Assembly (NCBI RefSeq): GCF_020217185.1
Contig: NZ_JAIWNX010000003.1
Coordinates: forward strand, 1 to 10,000
DNA: 10,000 nt
DNA from: Asticcacaulis sp.
Lineage (GTDB): Bacteria > Pseudomonadota > Alphaproteobacteria > Caulobacterales > Caulobacteraceae
Direction of reading: 5' to 3'
In this document: positions 1-5,989 of the stretch, piece after piece
Position numbering within the stretch: the stretch's first letter is position 1
Layout of the letters: every line of letters starts with the position of its first letter
Translations under genes and position numbers: made by a program
The notes under the pieces: model-generated
What the model was told of the DNA's origin: nothing
Database searches by the model: none
Seen by the model: the letters and a program-made list of their open reading frames with translations, nothing else

Positions 1-535
1 GCAGCATGAAGGCCGCCTTACCATCTTCGCGCAACGCTTCACGCAGGACGCGCGACCAGTGCTCCAGCACGTTGTTCTGGGCGTCGCCCAGATAGATGAA
101 GCTGAACTTTTCACCCGGTTTGCCAGCGGTCGAAAACTGGAACCATTCCGACCAGTGCGTGCCATCGCCAACGCGATAGACGTAGCGCGTCGAAGGCTTC
201 AGCCCTTTGAGCACAACGGAATTATAGGTGGCCTGAAACCCCGCCTGTTCCTGAACATCAAGGGTCAGGGTCTCGCTTTTAGCCGCGACCTCGGTGGTGC
301 GGGTCTGAAAGTCAGGGCCCGCTTCGGAAACGGCATACTGCACCCAGCCCGGCGGGCTGTTCGCCGCCTGACGCCAGGTGATGGCCATTTCATGCTGCGG
401 GTCTGCCGTCAGGTTGAGAATGATACGCTCAGGCTGAACGGTGGCGGCAGTCAACGGTTCAGGCGCAGGGATCTGTGCGGAGGCCACGGCCACAAGAGCC
501 AGCCACGACACGGCCGCGATCAAAGACAATCGCAT
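1..535 (-). CDS. Secreted metallophosphoesterase, purple-acid-phosphatase-like (3' end cut off by window edge)
   Basis: I translated this by hand: 178 codons read from ATG at 535 to the window edge, so the C-terminal part is missing. It starts with a signal peptide (MRLSLIAAVSW, hydrophobic core, likely cleavage after ASA at about residue 20), so the protein is exported. Residues about 25-135 look like the fibronectin-III-like N-terminal domain found before calcineurin-like phosphoesterase domains (ITWRQAANSPPGWVQYAVS, then LKGLKPSTRYVYRVGDG). Residues about 140-150 read KFSFIYLGDAQNN; the GDAQ fits metal-binding motif I of the metallophosphoesterase fold. The other metal motifs would lie beyond the edge. 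The family hydrolyses phosphate esters in the periplasm or outside the cell. The start follows AAGGA, 6 bases before the ATG. It lies 59 bases after the TonB-dependent receptor on the same strand and may share its transcript. The substrate is unknown. Confidence 0.85.
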   Translation of the reverse strand, partial: MRLSLIAAVSWLALVAVASAQIPAPEPLTAATVQPERIILNLTADPQHEMAITWRQAANSPPGWVQYAVSEAGPDFQTRTTEVAAKSETLTLDVQEQAGFQATYNSVVLKGLKPSTRYVYRVGDGTHWSEWFQFSTAGKPGEKFSFIYLGDAQNNVLEHWSRVLREALREDGKAAFML

Positions 536-556
536 GGGTTTTCCTTGAGATAACAG

Positions 557-583
557 GCAGACCTCTCCACCCGAGAGGTCTGC
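557..583 (-). other. Intergenic hairpin between receptor and phosphoesterase genes
   Basis: Arms 557-567 and 573-583 are perfect 11-base complements (GCAGACCTCTC with GAGAGGTCTGC) around a 5-base loop. The hairpin begins 11 bases beyond the receptor stop codon and ends about 20 bases before the phosphoesterase start. On the minus strand no T tract follows it (CTGTTATCTC comes next), so it is not a standard intrinsic terminator. It could be a partial or factor-assisted terminator, or a processing or stabilising element that sets different expression levels for the two genes. Confidence 0.6.
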
Positions 584-594
584 GGGTTTCAGGT

Positions 595-3500
595 TCAGTA
601 GAGCCAGTTGAAGCTGAGCGAGACGGTACGGCCATTCTTGACGAAGGCGCGCGAAGACGCCTCGGTCGGACCGTAGGACAGCCAGTAGGTATGTTCGTCG
701 AACATGTTCTGGACGTTGAGGCTCAGCTTGGCGTTCTTCGTGATGTCCTTGCGCAGGTTCAGGTCCACGAAGGTATAGTCCTGCTGGTAGGGGTTGTTGC
801 CGAAATCCTGAATGCCGTCGAGCATTTCCGACTGATGGTTGACGGCCAGATAGGCCTCCCATCCGTATTTTTCGTAAAACAGCTCCAGATTATAGACCCG
901 CTCCGGCGTCTCCATCAGCGGCAACTTGTAGCCATCCGGGTGCCAGTTGATGCCGGTCACCGCCTCAGAGGTCTGGAAGGTGCCGTTAAACGCTACGCCC
1001 AGACCATCGAAAGGCGATGGCAGCCAGTAAAAGACCTGACGGGCGCTCAGTTCCACGCCCTGCACCCTGGCCTTTTTACCATTATTGGCCATGGTGATCA
1101 GGACGCCGTTCGGGTCTTCGTTTTCGCCGGCCGTGCCGTTACGGATATTGGACGAGGACGAGCGGAACAGGAAGTTGCGGATATCCTTGTAATAGGCCGC
1201 CACCGAATAGGCACCGGTCTTGCCGTTATACCATTCCAGCGACAGGTCGAAGTTCGTCGCCTTCATCGGTTTCAGATCGGGATTGCCCTTTTCGATAGCC
1301 ACCAGCAGCCACTCGGCGACAGGGTTCTGCTTGCCATTGCCGTCCGGATCGGTGTTGTAGCTGTATTCTTCGGCGGAACTCATGCGGGCGATGTCCGGAC
1401 GCGCAAAGCTGGTCCAGATGGCGCCGCGCAAGATGACGTCGGGACGCACGCGGTAATTGGTGTGGATCGACGGCAGGACGTTGGTGAATTCACTTTCGGT
1501 GGCCGAATACTGGTTGCCGCGCTTCGGGTCCATCATCCAGGCGCGGACGAGGTTCTCGGTCTTTTCGACGCGCACACCACTGATCAGGTTCAGCTTGCCA
1601 AACTGGGCCTCCGCCATGACGTAGGCGGCGCTAACCTTTTCATCAAAGCCAAAGCTGTCTTCGTCTGAGATGGTCGCCTCATCCGGGGTCAGGGCATCGC
1701 CTTTGAAAAAGGTCGAGGTGCCCGCTGTGGCGCGGCCCAGTTCGGCCAGCATCTTGTCGTCGTCCAGCACGATGCCGAGGCGATAATCCCCGCTGTACTG
1801 CCCATCGAACAGGCTATCGACCGGCTTGCCGTAGAAGGCAGCAAAATCCGCCAGAGTCCCATCATTGTCGAGGTTGAGGAAAGAGCCTTCGAACTTGGTG
1901 CGCTCAGACTTGTAAATCTTGGCCCCGCCCTTCACCGTGCGCAAATAGGGGTGATCGAATTCATAGGTCAGGTTGATCTGCGCCTGTTTCAGGTCTTCCT
2001 TGACCGAAGACACCCCGGCTTCGAGCCCTGAGAAGGCATAGTTGGACGGGTCCTGCACCGCCTTCAGGCCGGCGGCATTGAGCCCCCACTTGGGATAGCG
2101 CGAATCCGCGCTGTTATCGACGCTGACCCCGTTATTGCCGAGCCAGTGATACATGTCCGAACGAAATTCCAGTTCGTACTCACCATCGGCCTGATCCTCC
2201 GATTGCGAGGTGGAAAGGTCATAGTCGAGGGTGAGTTTGCCGAAACGGCTCTTGCCGCCGAAATTCAGCGAAGACAGCAGGCCGGTGGAATAGCTGCCTT
2301 CCCAGAAGCGGCGCAGGCGGAAGCCTTGCGGGTCCCACACGCCAGATGCGCCGTCGAGCGAATAGAGCGACTTGGTGGACTTGTCCTTGTCGGTGATCAC
2401 GCCGTCCTTGTCCCGGTCCACGATCTGCGCCGTCGTATAGCCATAGATGTTACCGCGGCTGTCCGAGCCAATGATCATCTGGTCCGGCGTTTTCAGCGTC
2501 TTGTCGGCCTTGTTGACCTGCGACAGGCGCGTCGAGAATTTGCTCGTGTCGTTACGGAAGTTCAGGCGCGTGGAAAATTCCTTTTCCTTATATTCGTTAT
2601 AGGTGCCGCGCAGGTGGAAGTCGTGATCGGTGCCACGCCAGTCGAGCGAGGAATTGATGCCCTTGCGCTCGATTTCGGTATGCCCGGTGGCAATCTGCAT
2701 GCCGCGGAAGACGAAATCATTGAGATTGGCGTCCAGCGTCTCTGAGTTTGAGTACCAGGTGCGTGGCTGAGAGTCGCCGTCGCCGCCATTCTCCTCGAAC
2801 TGCGTCTTGCGCTTGGCGTAGGAGGCGGTGACAAACAGGCCCAGACGATCAGAGAACTGACGCCCAAAAGAGACGGCAGCCTTGCCTGATGTCGGGTTTT
2901 CGAACTTGTCCATCACCGCACCCTGCACCGACAGACCGAAGAACAGAGGCTTCACATTGAAAGCCGTAGGGGTGTCGATTTCCACCGTGCCGCCCAGGGC
3001 GTCGCCGTCCATATTGGGCAGGAGGGTCTTGTGCACCGTGATGCCCGCAATGCCTTCAGGCGGCAGGAAGCTAAGGCGGACGCCGCGATAGAACTGCTCA
3101 TCGCGCGACCCGGCTCCCGACATCTTGACGCCGTTCATGGTGTAGTTGTTCAGTTCGGTCGAAAGGCCACGCACCGTGATGCGGTCGCCTTCACCGGTAC
3201 GCGCGTCACGCACGGCATTGACGCCTGGCACCTTGGCCAGGGCTTCGGCGACGTTTTCAACCGGCAGACGGCCCATGTCATCGGCGCTGACGCGATCGGA
3301 GACGTTCTTGTTACGACGCTTGTCTTCCAGCGAGTCGAGCATGGCTTTGCGATAGCCACGCACCACGATGGTTTCGGGAGCTTCGTCGATAGCCGCGACC
3401 GGCGCAGGGGCCGGAACCGTTGATGCGGCCTTGCGCAGAATGACCGAACCGTCGCGGATATCGGCGCTCAGGCCCGTCCCGGCCAGCAGTGCGTCCAATG

Positions 3501-3753
3501 CAGCGCGCGGCGTCAGAGTCCCGGCGACGGCCCTGCTCGTCTTACCCTTCAGCAGCGTCGGATCGGCCACGACCTGAAGGCCCGACTGACGCGAAAAATC
3601 ATTGAGCGCGCCCGACAGGGCCTTGGACTTGATAGTAAAGGTCTGCGCCGCCCGCGCGGCGGGCTGAGCCAGACCTTCAGCCGGCACCAGCGCGCCAAAT
3701 ACCCCCAAAGCCACCACCGACAGGCCGCAGATCAGTTTCAGTTTCGTCTTCAC
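595..3753 (-). CDS. TonB-dependent outer-membrane receptor with STN signalling domain (Fec-type transducer)
   Basis: A 1052-residue outer-membrane receptor that takes up a bound substrate with TonB energy and, through its STN domain, can signal to FecR. The GTG start follows GGAGA with 6 bases between. Residues 1 to about 36 are a signal peptide (cleavage near GLA-Q or ARA-A). Residues 38-108 form the STN domain (FTIKSKALSGALNDFSRQSG ... GSVILRK). A Pro/Ala linker leads to a TonB-box-like ETIVV at 127-131. The plug spans about 135-265 (GRLPVENVAEALAKVPGV, ITVRGLSTELNN, LGGTVEID), and the rest is the 22-strand barrel ending in an aromatic residue (NWLY). It fits the Xanthomonas/Caulobacter receptor family in length and plug motifs. 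Odd points are an EF-hand-like acidic loop at 446-457 and a second DxDxNG stretch at 802-807. The upstream neighbours are the FecR and sigma-factor genes, and a phosphoesterase lies downstream. The substrate cannot be read from the sequence. Confidence 0.95.
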   Translation of the reverse strand: MKTKLKLICGLSVVALGVFGALVPAEGLAQPAARAAQTFTIKSKALSGALNDFSRQSGLQVVADPTLLKGKTSRAVAGTLTPRAALDALLAGTGLSADIRDGSVILRKAASTVPAPAPVAAIDEAPETIVVRGYRKAMLDSLEDKRRNKNVSDRVSADDMGRLPVENVAEALAKVPGVNAVRDARTGEGDRITVRGLSTELNNYTMNGVKMSGAGSRDEQFYRGVRLSFLPPEGIAGITVHKTLLPNMDGDALGGTVEIDTPTAFNVKPLFFGLSVQGAVMDKFENPTSGKAAVSFGRQFSDRLGLFVTASYAKRKTQFEENGGDGDSQPRTWYSNSETLDANLNDFVFRGMQIATGHTEIERKGINSSLDWRGTDHDFHLRGTYNEYKEKEFSTRLNFRNDTSKFSTRLSQVNKADKTLKTPDQMIIGSDSRGNIYGYTTAQIVDRDKDGVITDKDKSTKSLYSLDGASGVWDPQGFRLRRFWEGSYSTGLLSSLNFGGKSRFGKLTLDYDLSTSQSEDQADGEYELEFRSDMYHWLGNNGVSVDNSADSRYPKWGLNAAGLKAVQDPSNYAFSGLEAGVSSVKEDLKQAQINLTYEFDHPYLRTVKGGAKIYKSERTKFEGSFLNLDNDGTLADFAAFYGKPVDSLFDGQYSGDYRLGIVLDDDKMLAELGRATAGTSTFFKGDALTPDEATISDEDSFGFDEKVSAAYVMAEAQFGKLNLISGVRVEKTENLVRAWMMDPKRGNQYSATESEFTNVLPSIHTNYRVRPDVILRGAIWTSFARPDIARMSSAEEYSYNTDPDGNGKQNPVAEWLLVAIEKGNPDLKPMKATNFDLSLEWYNGKTGAYSVAAYYKDIRNFLFRSSSSNIRNGTAGENEDPNGVLITMANNGKKARVQGVELSARQVFYWLPSPFDGLGVAFNGTFQTSEAVTGINWHPDGYKLPLMETPERVYNLELFYEKYGWEAYLAVNHQSEMLDGIQDFGNNPYQQDYTFVDLNLRKDITKNAKLSLNVQNMFDEHTYWLSYGPTEASSRAFVKNGRTVSLSFNWLY

Positions 3754-3826
3754 CTTATCTCTCCACTCACGCGGCCCCCACGGCCCGCTTAAGGGAAAGA
3801 TGCGAACGACACTCCCGGCCCGACAA

Positions 3827-3847
3827 ATAATTATATGAATTAATTAT
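3827..3847 (-). promoter_or_regulatory. AT-rich inverted repeat, candidate promoter/operator for the receptor gene
   Basis: The 117-base gap between the FecR-type and receptor genes contains a markedly AT-rich island in an otherwise GC-rich region. Arms ATAATTA (3827-3833) and TAATTAT (3841-3847) are perfect 7-base complements with a 7-base spacer. On the minus strand the island contains TATAAT (3835 to 3830), a possible -10 element about 77 bases before the receptor start. I see no convincing -35 at 16-18 bases. The receptor gene of Fec-like loci often has its own promoter, so an element here makes sense. The regulator is unknown. Confidence 0.4.
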
Positions 3848-3870
3848 GTATTTTGCGCGTCAGTTTTGTA

Positions 3871-4806
3871 TCACCGATCCAGAAGGATCGCGTCACCGGT
3901 ACGCGTGACGCGGATATCGTAGCCGTTTTCCAGCGCCTTAAGGACCAGATCGGGGTCTGACAGGTGGTAACGCCCGGACACGATCACCCGGCCTGTCGCG
4001 GCGTGGCGCAGGCGCACAGGCACCTTGGAAAAGCGGTTGATCTCCTCCACCAGACGGCTGAGCGGCACGGCGTCCGCCTCGAACCAGCCGGATCGCCAGT
4101 CGGGTTCCGCCGACGCATCGAAATGCGACAGCGGGGGTGTGCCCGCGGCGTTATAACGATCTCCGGCATGCAGGTCGTGGGTGCGCCCCTCGTCGCGGAC
4201 GCGGACATGACCGCGATAGACCGAGACCTCAGCGCCGTCGGGCAGAAGATCCGTGTTGAAGGCCGTCCCCACGACCTCGATTTCGGTCTGGTGCGCGGCG
4301 ATGACGAAGGGGCGGGCCGCATCATGGGCCACGTCAAAATAGGCTTCACCGCGCAGCATCTCGACGACGCGACGCTTCGCCCCATACCGGATTTTCAACT
4401 CCGTGCCGCCGCTCAGTTCGATGCGCGTCCCATCGGGTAACGGTGCGCTCAGGTGCTCGCCCGGACCGGTGGTCAGCGCCATCAGATGCGCCGGTTGGGT
4501 CGATATCGGTCTGAGGCTCCAAACGCCCCACCCGATCAGCCCGGCGACCAGCACCGCCGCGGCCGCGGCCGGATAGGGCAGCCAGGGCCGCCAAGGCTGA
4601 GCCCGCACCTGTGTCAGGGCCTTACCCAGGGCCGGGGCGTCATAGGCGGCCAGACAGTCGGCATAGAGGCCCGCGTGTTCGGGAGCGGTGCTCATCCAAA
4701 GTTCAAACTGACGCTCGATATGCGGCGGCACGTCCGGTTCAGACATGACGGCGACCCAGTATGCTGCCTGCATTTCAGGGGTTTCAGAGTCCGCTACGTG
4801 GATCAT
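3871..4806 (-). CDS. FecR-family inner-membrane anti-sigma regulator
   Basis: A 311-residue FecR-type protein that holds the partner ECF sigma factor and passes on the signal from the receptor's STN domain in the periplasm. Residues about 8-55 match the cytoplasmic N-terminal domain (DUF4880 type: AAYWVAVMSEPD, FELWMSTAPEHAGLYADC). Residues about 77-98 are a single membrane helix (AAAAAVLVAGLIGWGVWSL). Residues about 112-205 are the FecR domain (LPDGTRIELSGGTELKI, LRGEAYFDVAHDAARPFVI, VVGTAFNT, VSVYRGHVRVRD). The C-terminal 70 residues (VPLSRLVEEINRFSKVPV ... VSGRYHLSDPDLVLKALENG) form an STN-like/DUF4974 domain that likely contacts the receptor. The start ATG overlaps the sigma-factor stop (ATGA) and follows GAGGAGGGGG, so the two are translationally coupled. 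Length is normal for the family. Confidence 0.95.
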   Translation of the reverse strand: MIHVADSETPEMQAAYWVAVMSEPDVPPHIERQFELWMSTAPEHAGLYADCLAAYDAPALGKALTQVRAQPWRPWLPYPAAAAAVLVAGLIGWGVWSLRPISTQPAHLMALTTGPGEHLSAPLPDGTRIELSGGTELKIRYGAKRRVVEMLRGEAYFDVAHDAARPFVIAAHQTEIEVVGTAFNTDLLPDGAEVSVYRGHVRVRDEGRTHDLHAGDRYNAAGTPPLSHFDASAEPDWRSGWFEADAVPLSRLVEEINRFSKVPVRLRHAATGRVIVSGRYHLSDPDLVLKALENGYDIRVTRTGDAILLDR

Positions 4807-5330
4807 TGGTCCCCCTCCTCGTGCCGGGCCTGCCAGCGTTGTCGGGCCACCTGCAAATCCATCAGCGCTCGGGTAATGTGCTTTTCGACAGCCTTGGGGT
4901 TGAGCCCCAGGGCGCGACCTATCTCCTGACAGCTCTGGCCTTCAACCCGGCGGCGCATAAACACGTCACGTCGCAAAGGTGGCATAGCGTTCAGCACCTG
5001 CATAAGGGCGCGGGTTTCGGCGCGGTCTTCGACAACCCGATCTGGCAACGGGTTGTTGCACGCCAGTTCGCTGGCAGCTTCAAGGTCAGCCAGAGGCTTT
5101 TGCCGCCGGTAATGCTCCCGCACCAGATTGCCGGCGATGCGAAAGGCCAGAGCGTGCATACTGATGACGATGTTAGACTGCTGATACTCAATCGCCTTGA
5201 GCACGGTCTGCTGGGCGATGTCCTCGGCAAGGTCACGATGGCGCGTAAGGCTTAGCGCGTAGCGCGCCACCGCCTGTCGCAGATCTGCCCAGTCTTCGGC
5301 CATAGGGTGAGTGCACCGGGCCGCAGACAT
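4803..5330 (-). CDS. ECF-family RNA polymerase sigma factor, FecI-like
   Basis: A 175-residue sigma factor of the extracytoplasmic-function group, presumed to direct transcription of the receptor gene once FecR is signalled. Region 2 covers about residues 14-78 (ALSLTRHRDLAEDIAQQTV, then ALAFRIAGNLVREHYRRQK), and region 4 about 105-160, with the helix-turn-helix CQEIGRALGLNPKAVEKHI. Region 3 is absent, as usual for this group. The frame is open upstream to a TTG at 5357. I chose the ATG at 5330 because GGAGG (5340-5344) lies 9 bases before it, while the next ATG at 5303 has no such site. The 3' end overlaps the FecR-type gene by four bases. With FecR and an STN-bearing receptor next in line this is a complete cell-surface signalling set. 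Target promoters are not identifiable by eye. Confidence 0.93.
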   Translation of the reverse strand: MSAARCTHPMAEDWADLRQAVARYALSLTRHRDLAEDIAQQTVLKAIEYQQSNIVISMHALAFRIAGNLVREHYRRQKPLADLEAASELACNNPLPDRVVEDRAETRALMQVLNAMPPLRRDVFMRRRVEGQSCQEIGRALGLNPKAVEKHITRALMDLQVARQRWQARHEEGDQ

Positions 5331-5486
5331 GCGGGACCGCCTCCAGAGTATCGTCAAGGCGCACCTCTTAACCGCCGTTTATGACAGGTTTTTCTGCGTC
5401 GGCGCAAAAGCACCGACGAAGAGAGATGCACCTGCTGCGCAAAACCCGACACTTCGCCCGGATATTGAAACAGTCGCGCAGTATGA
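5331..5486. other. Sigma-factor leader region with inverted repeats, no gene
   Basis: No coding sequence is convincing in this stretch. It carries GGAGG (5340-5344), the sigma-factor ribosome site. A hairpin lies at 5397-5418: on the minus strand CGTCGGTGC pairs with GCGCCGACG through one T-G wobble and a TTTT loop. It is followed by A residues rather than T, so it is not a terminator. A wider 10-base perfect inverted repeat, GACAGGTTTT (5383-5392) and AAAACCTGTC (5486-5495), encloses that hairpin. At 5368-5382 lies TTAA-N7-TTAT, one mismatch from a CtrA-type box, about 38 bases before the sigma-factor start. The promoter itself is not obvious. Confidence 0.4.
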
Positions 5487-5621
5487 AAACCTGTCGACGC
5501 CATGAAGGCAACGAAGGTGGACGGCCAGATCGTTTGTCTCGATGTCGCCGCACGTGCCAAGGGCTGCGTGCCGGTCAATCCGTTCGGCATCGGCTCGATC
5601 AGCACCGCAGCGGCCGACTAT
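5487..5621 (+). pseudogene. Remnant of an unrelated TonB-dependent receptor (internal fragment)
   Basis: In the plus frame that contains the ATG at 5502, the codons read MKATKVDGQIVCLDVAARAK, followed by GCVPVNPFGIGSISTAAADY. This pattern (xGQIVC, AARAxGC, VPxNPFG, then IS.AA.DY) is familiar from an internal segment of Xanthomonas/Caulobacter-type TonB-dependent receptors. It is not present in the intact receptor of this window, so it comes from a different one. A stop codon (5484-5486) precedes it and the frame loses the similarity at about 5621, leaving roughly 45 codons out of the 900 or more expected. There is no ribosome site or signal peptide. I take it as a decayed fragment on the strand opposite to the living genes. 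The assignment is from memory of the family pattern and was not aligned. Confidence 0.6.
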
Positions 5622-5893
5622 ACCCCCTCCTACCCAGTCGATCATGCTTTACCGCGCTTTGAAAACGCTGGGCGTCGAGACCTCGCTTTATCTCGCCCCC
5701 GCGCGAACCGCACAATTTCGCTGAACTCCGCCACCGTCTGTTTCAGGTGAACAAGCACATGGACTGGTTCCTCAGCCACCTGACCGGCGAAACCTATGAC
5801 TGGAGCAAGGCCCCGGACGGCAAATCCGATGAGGACGACAGGACGCAAGAGGTCCGGCCGGACGGACAAGCCGGGGATGATCAGGGATGGTGA
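5620..5893 (+). pseudogene. Remnant of an S9 (prolyl oligopeptidase-type) serine peptidase, C-terminal end, frameshifted
   Basis: From about 5623 the plus strand reads PPPTQSIMLYRALKTLGVE, then TSLYLAP. After the run of five C at 5696-5700 the frame must shift to continue as REPHNFAELRHRLFQVNKHM, DWFLSHLTGETYDWSKAPDG, with a stop TGA at 5891-5893. This is the very C-terminal end of S9 alpha/beta-hydrolase peptidases: the RALKTLGV helix, the His of REPH that would be the catalytic His, and the closing ELRHxLF...W helix with YxWxKAP. Only about 90 codons of a usual 600-700 remain, so the nucleophile Ser and Asp are lost. Removing one C would restore a single frame. The 5' break joins directly to the receptor fragment, which points to a deletion between two formerly separate genes. 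Confidence 0.8.
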
Positions 5894-5989
5894 CCCGCGT
5901 CACAGTGGCTGGAGCGCTTTCCAAATCGGAGTTGCGCGAAGCCAAAACTGTGACGCCCTTTTCGGGAAAAAAGCGCGCTAATTCAGAAG

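Noticed and set aside
475..1668. Long open frame on the plus strand (397 codons) opposite the receptor gene
   Set aside because: It lies wholly inside or across genes on the minus strand, has no recognisable domain and an Arg/His/Val-rich composition typical of the antisense frame of GC-rich codons. The minus-strand receptor explains the region.
5303..5357. Alternative starts of the sigma factor at TTG 5357 and ATG 5303
   Set aside because: Neither has a ribosome site; ATG 5330 has GGAGG 9 bases before it.
5487..5893. The remnant region as a new small gene or mobile element
   Set aside because: There are no transposase motifs, terminal repeats or target duplications, and the pieces match known large families out of frame, so decay explains it better.
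5949..5979. Possible terminator after the chemoreceptor gene (CCC, TTTTC, GGG and A/T runs)
   Set aside because: The stem is only 3-4 pairs and the T run lies before rather than after it on the minus strand, so no terminator is called.
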